Assembly: GCF_900129615.1 (NCBI RefSeq)
Contig: NZ_FQWI01000007.1
Coordinates: forward strand, 1-64,000
From: Pectobacterium carotovorum
GTDB taxonomy: Bacteria > Pseudomonadota > Gammaproteobacteria > Enterobacterales > Enterobacteriaceae
Reading direction: 5' to 3'
Length of the DNA stretch: 64,000 nucleotides
Of the stretch, positions 18,767 through 29,126 are shown piece after piece (within the stretch, counting starts at the first letter, position 1; each line of letters opens with the position of its first letter). The translations under genes were made by a program, and so were the position numbers. The notes beneath the pieces are model-generated. The model had not been told where the DNA came from and did no database searches. It saw nothing but the letters and a program-made list of their open reading frames with translations.

Positions 18767-19927
18767 TTACCTCTTGGCAGCGGCTTGAAACGCACGATCC
18801 AGATCGGCAACCAGATCATCGCCGTCTTCAATGCCGGTGGAAATACGCAGTAATGTTTCAGAGATACCCGCTGCGGCACGCGCTTCTGGTGCCATGCCAG
18901 CATGCGTCATCGTTGCCGCATGAGAGATGAGGCTTTCAACGCCACCCAGCGATTCAGCCAGGGTGAACAGCTCCAGCGACGCCAGAAAACGGCGCAGTGT
19001 GTCTTCATCTCCATCCAGCTCAAAACTTAGCATAGCGCCAAAGCCGGATTGTTGACGGCGGGCAATATCATGGCCGGGATTATTCGGCAGTGAAGGATGG
19101 TACAGCGCCTTCACCAACGGCTGCGTCTGTAAGAACTCAACCACTTGTTGCGCATTACGCTGCGCGGCTGCCATACGTGGCGATAAGGTACGCAGGCCAC
19201 GTAGCAACAGATAGCTGTCAAACGCCGCGCCTGTGACGCCGATATTGTTCGCCCACCAGGCCAGTTCAGTAATGGTATCGGCATCTTTGGCGATCACTGC
19301 ACCTGCCACTACGTCAGAGTGACCATTCAGGTACTTGGTACACGAATGCACCACCAGATCGGCGCCCAGCTCCAGCGGCTTCTGCAACGCCGGGCTCAGG
19401 AAGGTGTTATCCACCACGCTAACCGCGCCTGCTTCCCGCGCGGCCTGACAAATTGCGGCAATATCCACGACGCGCAGCAGCGGATTGCTCGGGCTTTCCA
19501 CCAGCACCAGCTTCGGCTTTTCTGCCAGCGCAGCATTGAGCGCATCGGTATCACTTTGATCGACAAATTTGACGCGAAACGCGCCGCGCTTGCTCAGACT
19601 GTCAAACAGACGATAACTGCCACCGTAGCAATCATGCGGTGCCACCAGCAGATCGCCGGGACGCAGGAATACCGTGCAAACCAGCATAATCGCCGACATT
19701 CCGCTGCTCGTCATTACCGCACCTGCACCACCTTCCAGTTCGGCAAGCGCACGCTGCACGACATCACGCGTGGGGTTACCGCGACGCGAATAGTCGTGTA
19801 CGCGTGGCTGGTTGAATCCGGTAAAGTTATACGTGCTGGAAAGGTGAATGGGTGGGACGACGCAGCCATACTGCTCATCATCATTTAACCCACTGCGGAC
19901 TGCGATCGTTGCCTGTTTACGCGTCAT
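18767..19927 (-). CDS. metB: Cystathionine gamma-synthase MetB
   Basis: MetB is a PLP enzyme that joins O-succinylhomoserine and cysteine to form cystathionine. The 386-residue product has the Cys/Met-metabolism PLP motif VVHSCTKYLNGHSDVV, with the Schiff-base lysine near residue 198, and the family's SRRGNPTRDVV and LVESPSNPLLRVVDI segments. The length equals the E. coli enzyme. It heads the metBL operon and is divergent from metJ, sharing the operator region. Confidence 0.97.
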   Translation of the reverse strand: MTRKQATIAVRSGLNDDEQYGCVVPPIHLSSTYNFTGFNQPRVHDYSRRGNPTRDVVQRALAELEGGAGAVMTSSGMSAIMLVCTVFLRPGDLLVAPHDCYGGSYRLFDSLSKRGAFRVKFVDQSDTDALNAALAEKPKLVLVESPSNPLLRVVDIAAICQAAREAGAVSVVDNTFLSPALQKPLELGADLVVHSCTKYLNGHSDVVAGAVIAKDADTITELAWWANNIGVTGAAFDSYLLLRGLRTLSPRMAAAQRNAQQVVEFLQTQPLVKALYHPSLPNNPGHDIARRQQSGFGAMLSFELDGDEDTLRRFLASLELFTLAESLGGVESLISHAATMTHAGMAPEARAAAGISETLLRISTGIEDGDDLVADLDRAFQAAAKR

Positions 19928-19988
19928 CGGCTCATTTCCTGGCTGGAGGCTGAAAAGATAGGAACTTAAGAGTAAACGCAGTTTTAAT

Positions 19989-20036
19989 AGACGTCAACAC
20001 ATCTAGACATCTAAACTTCTTTGCGTATAGATTGAG
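19989..20036. promoter_or_regulatory. MetJ operator array between metB and metJ
   Basis: Six contiguous 8-mers fit the MetJ box to varying degree: AGACGTCA, ACACATCT, AGACATCT, AAACTTCT, TTGCGTAT and AGATTGAG. The first four are good matches to AGACGTCT. The array lies in the 187-bp divergent gap, so MetJ can repress both metBL and its own gene. Confidence 0.85.
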
Positions 20037-20114
20037 CATAAGCATAATAACCGCTAGAATTGTGGCATTTCATGACAGATGCTGTCTTCATTAGATTAAT
20101 TTTTAAGGTATCCC

Positions 20115-20432
20115 ATGGCTGAGTGGAACGGCGAGTATGTCAGCCCTTACGCTGAACACGGTAAAAAAAGCGAGCAAGTCAAGAAGATAACAGTATCTAT
20201 CCCACTGAAAGTATTAAAGATACTGACTGACGAACGCACGCGTCGTCAGGTGAACAACCTGCGCCATGCCACCAACAGCGAGCTGCTGTGCGAGGCATTT
20301 CTGCACGCGTTCACGGGACAACCGTTACCGAATGACGAAGACCTGCGTAAAGAACGCAGCGATGAAATTCCTGAAGCCGCGAAAATCATCATGCGTGAAA
20401 TGGGTATCGACCCAGATACGTGGGAATACTGA
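20115..20432 (+). CDS. metJ: Methionine repressor MetJ
   Basis: MetJ is a ribbon-helix-helix repressor that uses S-adenosylmethionine as corepressor and binds met boxes. The 105-residue protein is the family's standard length. The DNA-contacting beta-strand is in [19 protein letters not shown] (about residues 22-40), followed by the helix [19 protein letters not shown]. It is divergent from metB across the met-box array and is followed by a canonical terminator. Confidence 0.98.
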
Positions 20433-20460
20433 TCGCGTTTGCACTATCGATTTTCTTGCT

Positions 20461-20485
20461 AACCCCGCCTCCTCTGGCGGGGTTT
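20461..20485 (+). terminator. Rho-independent terminator of metJ
   Basis: The 9-bp stem AACCCCGCC / GGCGGGGTT with a 6-base loop is followed by TTTGCT, about 30 bp after the metJ stop codon. Confidence 0.88.
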
Positions 20486-20600
20486 TGCTATGTAGTGCAT
20501 TCCGCTCAACACATCACTCCTCATTAACCTTAACCTCCGCCGCTCGCGCTTCTTCCTTTCTTTCCGCTCACGTTGTGAATCGGGATTGCATTTAATTTGT

Positions 20601-20614
20601 TATGTTATAACATA
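20601..20614. promoter_or_regulatory. Palindromic operator candidate before the chelate ABC operon
   Basis: The perfect 14-bp palindrome TATGTTATAACATA lies about 36 bp before the first gene and overlaps plausible -10 sequences (TATAAC, CATATC) downstream of a TTGCAT -35-like motif at 20586-20591. It shares TGTTATA/TATAACA elements with Zur boxes but lacks their 15-bp core spacing, and it is not a Fur box. The regulator is unknown. Confidence 0.45.
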
Positions 20615-20649
20615 TCATTTTTAACGTATGACGGTGATATGCCCGCATC

Positions 20650-21447
20650 ATGACAGAGCTTCTCTCCACTAAACCCGTGCTGCTACAGCTTCACCATGTT
20701 TCCGTTGCCGATGCCAATCGCACGCCGAGGCTCAGTGATATTTCGCTGTCCATGCAGGCTGGAGAGCGTTTGGCGCTGGTTGGGCCCAACGGCAGCGGCA
20801 AGTCCACGCTGTTACGCGTGTTAACCAGCGAACTCGGCGCGACAACGGGGTACATCCAGTTGAACGGCCAGCCGTTGAACACACTCAGCCGCCATGAGCG
20901 AGCAAAACGCATCGCAATTCTGGCGCAGAACGATGCACCGGATCTGCGCTTGCGGGTCGCGGAATACGTCGCCTTAGGACGAATTCCACACCACGGATTC
21001 AGCACACCTGCGCAGGATCGCCAGCTCATCGAAGAAGCGCTGGACGATACTGGCTTATTACCGCTGCGCCACCGCCTGCTGGGCACGCTCTCCGGCGGGG
21101 AACGTCAACGTGCGGCACTGGCGCGTGCTTTCGCACAAACGCCGCAACTCCTGCTGCTGGATGAACCGACTAACCATCTCGATCCGTTAGCGCGTGCGCA
21201 GTTGCTGTCTCTCGTGCGGAAACGCGGTATTTCAACGCTGGCGGTGCTGCACGATCTGCCACTGATAACCCCTTTTGCCGACCGCGTCGCCGTTTTGCAG
21301 CAGGGAACGCTACTCCGCTGGGGAACGCCCGCACACGCGCTGAGCGCCGATTGTGTGAAATCCGTATTTGGGATGGAAAGCTTTACGGTGCCACATCCGC
21401 TAAACGGCTCGCCCATTCGCATCTTTGAAGCCCCTGAACTGCACTAA
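20650..21447 (+). CDS. ABC transporter ATPase, iron-chelate/cobalamin type
   Basis: The 265-residue ATPase of the FecE/BtuD class has Walker A GPNGSGKSTLLR (about residues 46-57), the Q-loop region ILAQNDAPD, the signature LSGGERQRAALARA, Walker B LLLLDEPTNHLD and the H-loop LAVLHDLPL. It is the first gene of a three-gene plus-strand operon, followed after 6 bp by the binding protein and then the permease. The family imports metal chelates, corrinoids or similar large ligands. Related clusters have been labelled putative F420-0 transporters in genome annotation, a label I consider doubtful for an enterobacterium. Confidence 0.88.
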   Translation: MTELLSTKPVLLQLHHVSVADANRTPRLSDISLSMQAGERLALVGPNGSGKSTLLRVLTSELGATTGYIQLNGQPLNTLSRHERAKRIAILAQNDAPDLRLRVAEYVALGRIPHHGFSTPAQDRQLIEEALDDTGLLPLRHRLLGTLSGGERQRAALARAFAQTPQLLLLDEPTNHLDPLARAQLLSLVRKRGISTLAVLHDLPLITPFADRVAVLQQGTLLRWGTPAHALSADCVKSVFGMESFTVPHPLNGSPIRIFEAPELH

Positions 21448-21453
21448 GGAACC

Positions 21454-22419
21454 ATGATGAAAATAGCGCTTCTGTCTGGACTGCTGGCATTGACGTCGTG
21501 CTGGGCGCACGCCTCTGGTTTTCCGGTCACGGTCGACAGCTGTGGGCAACCGCTAACCTTCACCCAACCGCCGCAGCGAGCCGTTATTCATGACCTGAAC
21601 ATGACGGAAATGGCATTTGCGCTTGGGCTGCAAAAGAATATCGTCGGGCTGACTGGGATCACCGGCTGGTATAAGGCGCCCCCAGACTTTATCAAGCAGC
21701 AGGGCACGATCCCTGAACTGGCAGCGAAATACCCGACGTTAGAAAACCTGCTGGCCGTACACCCGGATTTCTTCTTTGCTGGGTGGAACTACGGCATGAA
21801 AGTGGGCGGTGAAGTCACCCCGCAATCGCTGAAAAAATACGGCATTCAGACGCTGGTACTCAGCGAAAGCTGCGTGTTCACCGATCAACAGCAACAGCGT
21901 CCACGTGCCAGCATGGATCTGCTCTATGGCGACATGCTGAAACTGGGGAAAATTTTCGGTAAGCAGGAACAGGCTCAGGAACAGATTGATGGCTGGAAAC
22001 AGCATATTGCCGAACTGCAAACCCATATTGGCAATCAGCCAAAGCAGAAGGTTTTTCTGTATGACTCTGGCGACGATAAGCCCTTTACCAGCGGGAAATT
22101 CGCCATGCCAACCGCCATCATTGAAGCGGCTGGCGGTAAGAACGTAATGGACGATATGGAAACGAGCTGGGCTTCCACCTCGTGGGAAAGCGTGGCGGCC
22201 CGCGAGCCCGACTTTATTATTTTACTGGATTACCAGACGGGCAACGGGGCGGATGCGTTAAGGCGCTTTCTGGAATCACATCCGCTAATGAAATTTACCC
22301 CAGCCGTACAGCAGCATCGCTATCTGAAACTGCAATATGCAGAACTTACGCCGGGACCCGCGAATATCGCCGCTATTGATAAACTGGCACGCGCACTCTA
22401 CCCGGATGCCTTTAAGTGA
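21454..22419 (+). CDS. Periplasmic chelate-binding protein of the ABC importer
   Basis: The 321-residue class III binding protein (BtuF/FecB fold) has an N-terminal signal peptide ending near HASG, then QPPQRAVIHDLNMTEMAFALGL, the usual start of the first lobe. A long central helix (KLGKIFGKQEQAQEQIDGWKQ) and a second lobe with SWESVAAREPDFIILLDY follow. Two adjacent ATG codons at 21454 and 21457 are possible starts; the second has the better distance from AAGGAA. Two conserved-looking cysteines (Cys after VTVDS and Cys in LSESCVF) could form a disulfide. The ligand is unknown. The gene's stop overlaps the permease start. Confidence 0.87.
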   Translation: MMKIALLSGLLALTSCWAHASGFPVTVDSCGQPLTFTQPPQRAVIHDLNMTEMAFALGLQKNIVGLTGITGWYKAPPDFIKQQGTIPELAAKYPTLENLLAVHPDFFFAGWNYGMKVGGEVTPQSLKKYGIQTLVLSESCVFTDQQQQRPRASMDLLYGDMLKLGKIFGKQEQAQEQIDGWKQHIAELQTHIGNQPKQKVFLYDSGDDKPFTSGKFAMPTAIIEAAGGKNVMDDMETSWASTSWESVAAREPDFIILLDYQTGNGADALRRFLESHPLMKFTPAVQQHRYLKLQYAELTPGPANIAAIDKLARALYPDAFK

Positions 22420-23429
22420 ACCCAACGTCTTCACGTTATGCCGCTACCGTCGTTATCGTGCTGCTGATATTGGTTGGGCTGATGCTGTTAAATATTGCGA
22501 CAGGCAGCACGACGATTCCCCTTACGCAGGTCGCCAGCGTATTGGGGCTATCGTCGGCAGACGTTTCGCCGATGACGTCACGCATCATTCTGGAGCTGCG
22601 CATTCCCCGTAGCCTGCTGGCAGCGTTGTGCGGTGCGGGTTTAGCGATGGTCGGTGCCTTTTTGCAAACGGCAACCCGCAACGATCTGGCCGACCCTTTT
22701 CTATTCGGCCTGTCTGCGGGTGCCTCGGCAGGTGCGGTCGCCGTCATCACCCGCTTTGGCGAGCAACTCGGTGACTGGGCGCTGCCGATGGCGGCCTTCT
22801 GTGGCGGCATTTTATCGGCCGTCGCCGTGACGGTGTTGTTCCTGCTGCAACAGGCGCGGGGTGCAGAGCGACTGATCATCTGCGGATTGGCAATCTCATT
22901 TCTGTTCGGCGCTCTGACGAACTATCTGGTGTTTTCCGGCGATCAGCGGGCAGCCAGCTCGATTCTTTTCTGGTCACTGGGCGGGCTGGGTCTTGCCCGC
23001 TGGGATACATTACCGTTCGCGGTGTTCAGCATCCTGCTGCTATTCGGCCTCACCGCCCTGCGCTGGCGTGCGCTCGATGCTCTGCTGGCGGGCGGACAAA
23101 CAGCGGCCTCAATGGGCGTTAATCTGTCCCGTGTACGGGTGGAAATTTTTATCTGCTGCGCGTTCGCCACGTCACTGTTAGTCGCGCTGACCGGCGTGAT
23201 CGGTTTTATCGGCCTGATGATTCCCCATCTGGCTCGCCCGTTGAGCGGCGTACTGCACAAGAAGTTGCTGCCACTGACCGCCATACTGGGCGCGATACTG
23301 TTGTGCGGCGGCGACTGGCTCAGCCGACAGTTGCTGGCCCCCCAGGAATTACCCATCGGGATTATTACAGCGGGATTGGGCGGCATCTTCGTTCTGGGGA
23401 TGCTGGTAAAACGCCAGCAGGGACACTGA
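22416..23429 (+). CDS. FecCD-type ABC permease
   Basis: The 337-residue inner-membrane permease of the BtuC/FecCD family has about ten hydrophobic segments. Family motifs are present: RIPRSLLAALCGAGLAMVGAFLQT, NDLADPFLFGLSAGASAGA, and GFIGLMIPHLARPL near the coupling helix. It starts with GTG overlapping the binding-protein stop (GTGA) and presumably works as a homodimer. The operon ends 16 bp before a hairpin shared with rpmE. Confidence 0.9.
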   Translation: MNPTSSRYAATVVIVLLILVGLMLLNIATGSTTIPLTQVASVLGLSSADVSPMTSRIILELRIPRSLLAALCGAGLAMVGAFLQTATRNDLADPFLFGLSAGASAGAVAVITRFGEQLGDWALPMAAFCGGILSAVAVTVLFLLQQARGAERLIICGLAISFLFGALTNYLVFSGDQRAASSILFWSLGGLGLARWDTLPFAVFSILLLFGLTALRWRALDALLAGGQTAASMGVNLSRVRVEIFICCAFATSLLVALTGVIGFIGLMIPHLARPLSGVLHKKLLPLTAILGAILLCGGDWLSRQLLAPQELPIGIITAGLGGIFVLGMLVKRQQGH

Positions 23430-23444
23430 TACGCCAGAAACAAC

Positions 23445-23466
23445 AAAGGCACCATTCGGTGCCTTT
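23445..23466. terminator. Bidirectional terminator between the ABC operon and rpmE
   Basis: The symmetric stem AAAGGCACC / GGTGCCTTT with the loop ATTC lies between two convergent transcription units and can serve both strands. Confidence 0.8.
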
Positions 23467-23500
23467 GCAGAAAGTTACTGTGCCAATTGGCCAGTAAAAC

Positions 23501-23716
23501 TTATTTTTTAGCGCCTGGAACGGAGAAACGCTTGTTGAAGCGGTCAACACGGCCACCGGTTGCAACATCACGTTGTTTGCCAGTGTAGAACGGGTGGCAT
23601 TCGCCACAAACGTCCAGGTTCAGGTCACGGCCCACAGTAGAATGGGTTTTAATCACGTTACCGCAAGAGCAAGTTACAGTAACTGCAGAATAATTCGGGT
23701 GAATACCTTTTTTCAT
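23501..23716 (-). CDS. rpmE: Ribosomal protein L31, zinc-binding form
   Basis: The 71-residue L31 protein of the large ribosomal subunit contributes to the intersubunit bridge. It has the zinc-binding cysteines of the C+ form (Cys16 and Cys18 in CSCGN, Cys37 and Cys40 in CGECH). This separates it from the zinc-independent paralogue L31B. It is divergent from priA, the conserved enterobacterial arrangement. Confidence 0.98.
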   Translation of the reverse strand: MKKGIHPNYSAVTVTCSCGNVIKTHSTVGRDLNLDVCGECHPFYTGKQRDVATGGRVDRFNKRFSVPGAKK

Positions 23717-23925
23717 GGGGAAACCTCAGTTAAGGCCGTGTCGCTATCCAGCCCTGTTCCGCCAGACACCACACGAAAGTTGTATAAGTAAGTTTCATTA
23801 TGCAAATGGCATAATGGCGGCGGATCATACAGAATCCGCTACCCCGATGCAATCGCATCCACACATTATCCCTCGCAGCATGTACACTAGCGCCTTGCCT
23901 TATTTTCTGCCTGCGTCGCACATGA

Positions 23926-26187
<2,262 letters not shown>

Positions 26188-26495
26188 CGCTTCCTGTTAG
26201 ATCATTTCGGTTTCTTGCCACGCATTTTTTGCGATCGGCGTCGAGAACACGATATTCATCACACTTTCTGTGCAAATTAAGCAACAAAACCTGCGTTCAA
26301 TCTGTTATCACTGTCTGCGCAGGCCGTATGCTGAGGCCAGACCGTTTACTGAGGTCAGGTCGTGTACTGAGGTATAGCGCCGTTCCATCGGCATACCGTC
26401 CCTGAAAAGCGTTACACGTAATCATAGAAAGTCAGTAGACAGGGGTGTTCTGCTGACAGTCAGCGCCAGTTAACGCTGACGCAAGGAGAAAAGCG
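26188..26495. other. priA-cytR intergenic region
   Basis: This 308-bp gap contains no coding sequence that I can support. Its notable content is a three-unit 18-bp tandem repeat at 26326-26379 and the cytR ribosome-binding site AAGGAG at 26483-26488. I could not identify the cytR promoter or a CRP site with confidence. Confidence 0.5.
26326..26379. repeat. Three 18-bp tandem repeats upstream of cytR
   Basis: The three consecutive units are GTATGCTGAGGCCAGACC, GTTTACTGAGGTCAGGTC and GTGTACTGAGGTATAGCG. They share the core (T)ACTGAGGTCAG with drift towards the third copy. The array is 117 bp before the cytR start codon and is not part of any recognisable gene. Confidence 0.8.
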
Positions 26496-27539
26496 TTGAA
26501 GCAGAAGAAAGGCGTCACCACGGCGACGATGAAAGACGTGGCGGATGAGGCGGGCGTTTCCACCGCGACCGTATCCCGAACGTTAATGAACCCAGAGAAA
26601 GTCTCTGCGACCACCCGTAGGAAGGTCGAGCAGGCTGTCATCGCCGTTGGCTATTCGCCCCACGCGCTCAACAGGAATCTCAAGCGTAACGAATCGCGCA
26701 CGATCCTGACGATCGTCCCGGATATCTGCGATCCCTATTTCTCCGAAATATTTCGCGGGATCGAGGAAACGGCAGCCGAACACGGCTATCTGGTGTTGAT
26801 TGGCGATTGCGCTCACCAACATCAAAAAGAAAAAACCTTCGTCGACCTGATTATTACCAAGCAGATCGACGGCATGTTGTTACTCGGTTCCAATCTGCCG
26901 TTTGACGCAGGCCAGGAAGAGCAGCGTAATCTGCCGCCGATGGTGATGGCGAATGAGTTCTCGCCGGATCTGGCGCTGCCCACCGTGCATATCGATAACC
27001 TGACCGCCGCCTTTGAAGCCGTACATTATCTGTATCAGGCAGGTCATCAGCGCATCGCCTGCATTGCCGGCCCGGAGCATATGCACCTGAGCCAATATCG
27101 TTTGCAGGGGTACATTCAAGCCCTGCGCCGCAACGGGATTCTGATCGATAACCAGTATATCTTTCGGGGCGATTTCACCTACGAAACCGGGATTAACGGC
27201 CTGATTGCGCTGATGCAGCATCCGCAGCCGCCCAGTGCGGTCTTCTGTCACAGCGACCTCATGGCACTGGGCGTGCTGGCGCAGGCCAGAAAGATGGGGC
27301 TGGACATCCCACGAGATCTCTCCATTATCGGTTTCGATGATATCGAACAGGCACAATACAGCTGGCCTCCTCTGACCTCTGTCGCCCAGCCCCGTTATCA
27401 GATCGGACGCGAGGCAATGCTGCTACTCTTAGAGCAGTTGCAAGGTAACACGGTACAAAGCGGTTCGCGTCTGTTGTCCAGTGAGCTGGTCATACGCGAC
27501 AGCGTCGCCGCGCCGAATTACGCCCGTAACAGGCTTTAA
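26496..27539 (+). CDS. cytR: Cytidine-responsive repressor CytR (LacI family)
   Basis: CytR represses nucleoside uptake and catabolism genes together with CRP, and cytidine relieves the repression. The 347-residue product has the LacI HTH (MKDVADEAGVSTATVSRTLMNP, about residues 11-32) and a ligand-binding domain closely matching E. coli CytR (SRTILTIVPDICDPYFSEI; KTFVDLIITKQIDGMLLLGS). It begins with TTG at 26496, seven bases after AAGGAG; no ATG in frame gives a complete HTH. It is followed by ftsN, the conserved order. Confidence 0.95.
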   Translation: MKQKKGVTTATMKDVADEAGVSTATVSRTLMNPEKVSATTRRKVEQAVIAVGYSPHALNRNLKRNESRTILTIVPDICDPYFSEIFRGIEETAAEHGYLVLIGDCAHQHQKEKTFVDLIITKQIDGMLLLGSNLPFDAGQEEQRNLPPMVMANEFSPDLALPTVHIDNLTAAFEAVHYLYQAGHQRIACIAGPEHMHLSQYRLQGYIQALRRNGILIDNQYIFRGDFTYETGINGLIALMQHPQPPSAVFCHSDLMALGVLAQARKMGLDIPRDLSIIGFDDIEQAQYSWPPLTSVAQPRYQIGREAMLLLLEQLQGNTVQSGSRLLSSELVIRDSVAAPNYARNRL

Positions 27540-27627
27540 GACTTCAGGTGCTGGTCAAATATTTGAGGGTTCAGTAACATGATCCCCTAATTATATTATT
27601 TATCTATCAATTCACAGCGAAACAACA

Positions 27628-28503
27628 GTGGCACAAAGAGACTACGTGAGCCGGGGACGTTCATCAGGAACGCGTCGGAAAACGACAAATAGCCGGAAAA
27701 AAGGCAAGGCTTCAGGTGCGTCCAAGACGATGATCGCACTCGCTGTTGCCGTTTTGGTCACCTTCGCGGGCGGTCTGTACTTTATCGCCCATAATAAACC
27801 CGACGATTCACCCGTCCTGCCGCATCAGAATGTGGGTAAAGGTAACGGGCTGCCACCCAAGCCGGAAGAACGCTGGCGCTACATCAAAGAACTGGAAAAC
27901 CGTCAGTTGGGCGTCACGACGCCAACGGAGCCTTCCGCAGGTGGCGAAATTCAGTCGCCAGTACAGTTGACGGATGAACAGCGCCAACTGCTGGAACAGA
28001 TGCAGTCTGATATGCGTCGCCAGCCAACACAGCTTTCCGAAGTGCCGTATAACGACCAGACGCAGGTTCCACGCTCTCAGGTGACGATTAAGCCACCGAC
28101 CCAATCGATGCAGCAGCCGCCTGTCGTAACGACGCAGCCCACCACGCGGACACCTGCGATCACGCAAACGACGCCTGCTGTACCAAGACAAGACATTCCA
28201 AGACAAGAAGCACCAAAACAGGAAGCGCCGAAGCAACAGCCGGTCAAACAGCCTGAAGCACCAAAAGCCGAGAAAACCCAGCGCTGGGCAATTCAGTGTG
28301 GTTCCTTCAAAACGATGGATCCTGCCGAGTCGGTAAGAGCACAGCTGGCGTTTGCCGGTATCGAAAGCCGCATCACCTCTAACGGCGGCTGGAACCGTAT
28401 TATGCTTGGGCCTTATAACAACCGTGCTGCCGCAGATAGCATGATCCAACGTCTTAAGGGCGCGGGCGCATCAAACTGTATTCCTCTTGCCAGCGGGGGT
28501 TGA
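27628..28503 (+). CDS. ftsN: Cell-division protein FtsN
   Basis: FtsN is a late divisome protein that activates septal peptidoglycan synthesis. The 291-residue single-pass inner-membrane protein has a basic cytoplasmic N-terminus (about residues 1-34), one membrane helix (about 35-53), and a periplasmic segment with the essential helix region (PPKPEERWRYIKELENRQ). A Pro/Gln-rich linker with PRQE/PKQE repeats and a C-terminal SPOR domain (about 215-290, WAIQCGSFKT onwards) follow. The start is GTG, giving MAQRDYV as in E. coli. The linker is shorter than in E. coli FtsN (319). Confidence 0.96.
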   Translation: MAQRDYVSRGRSSGTRRKTTNSRKKGKASGASKTMIALAVAVLVTFAGGLYFIAHNKPDDSPVLPHQNVGKGNGLPPKPEERWRYIKELENRQLGVTTPTEPSAGGEIQSPVQLTDEQRQLLEQMQSDMRRQPTQLSEVPYNDQTQVPRSQVTIKPPTQSMQQPPVVTTQPTTRTPAITQTTPAVPRQDIPRQEAPKQEAPKQQPVKQPEAPKAEKTQRWAIQCGSFKTMDPAESVRAQLAFAGIESRITSNGGWNRIMLGPYNNRAAADSMIQRLKGAGASNCIPLASGG

Positions 28504-28527
28504 AAAACCCCACGCTTTCCCCCATCT
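28500..28527 (+). promoter_or_regulatory. Heat-shock (sigma-32) promoter of hslVU
   Basis: A -35 TTGAAA (28500-28505) and a -10 CCCCATCT (28520-28527) are separated by 14 bp, a strong fit to the sigma-32 consensus. The -35 overlaps the ftsN stop codon. In E. coli hslVU is a sigma-32 operon, so this explains its separate control from ftsN. Confidence 0.85.
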
Positions 28528-28541
28528 ATAACAGCAATGTG

Positions 28542-28567
28542 CCCCGACTCATGCGGGGATCTTTTTC
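28542..28567 (+). other. Stem-loop in the hslVU 5' leader
   Basis: The stem CCCCG/CGGGG with the loop ACTCATG is followed by ATCTTTTTC. The form resembles a terminator for ftsN. However, it lies downstream of the sigma-32 promoter, so it would also sit near the 5' end of the hslVU mRNA, where E. coli carries an mRNA-stabilising hairpin. Both roles are possible. Confidence 0.65.
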
Positions 28568-28586
28568 TTCAAACGGGGACTGACTC

Positions 28587-29117
28587 GTGACAACAATTGT
28601 AAGCGTACGCCGCAACGGCCAGGTGGTCATTGGCGGTGATGGACAAGCCACTCTGGGCAACACCGTGATGAAAGGCAACGTGCGTAAGGTACGTCGCCTC
28701 TACCATGACCGCGTCATCGCCGGTTTCGCAGGCGGCACGGCGGATGCCTTCACCCTTTTTGAGCTTTTTGAGCGCAAGCTGGAATTGCACCAGGGTCATC
28801 TGGTGAAAGCTGCCGTCGAGCTGGCGAAAGACTGGCGTACCGACCGTATGCTACGCAAGCTGGAAGCCCTGTTAGCCGTCGCGGACGAAAATGCCTCGCT
28901 GATCATTACTGGTAATGGCGATGTCGTGCAGCCTGAAAACGATCTGATCGCGATTGGTTCCGGCGGTCCTTATGCACAGGCTGCCGCGCGTGCGTTACTG
29001 GAAAACACCGAGCTGGGTGCGCGTGATATCGTCGAAAAATCTCTGGGGATTGCTGGCGACATCTGTATCTACACCAACCAGTTCCACACGATAGAAGAAT
29101 TAGCCTCCAAGGCGTAA
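28587..29117 (+). CDS. hslV: HslV, peptidase subunit of the HslUV protease
   Basis: HslV is the threonine protease core of the ATP-dependent HslUV complex, which degrades misfolded and regulatory proteins. The 176-residue product starts with GTG. Removal of Met exposes the catalytic Thr1 ([19 protein letters not shown]), and the proteasome-beta fold motifs [17 protein letters not shown] and [19 protein letters not shown] are present. It is followed after 9 bp by hslU. Confidence 0.98.
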   Translation: MTTIVSVRRNGQVVIGGDGQATLGNTVMKGNVRKVRRLYHDRVIAGFAGGTADAFTLFELFERKLELHQGHLVKAAVELAKDWRTDRMLRKLEALLAVADENASLIITGNGDVVQPENDLIAIGSGGPYAQAAARALLENTELGARDIVEKSLGIAGDICIYTNQFHTIEELASKA

Positions 29118-29126
29118 GGATCAACT

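Noticed and set aside
20595-20620. Fur or canonical Zur box before the chelate ABC operon
   Set aside because: There is no GATAATGATAATCATTATC-like match, and the Zur core TGTTATA-N-TATAACA is shortened by five bases, so only an unassigned palindrome is reported.
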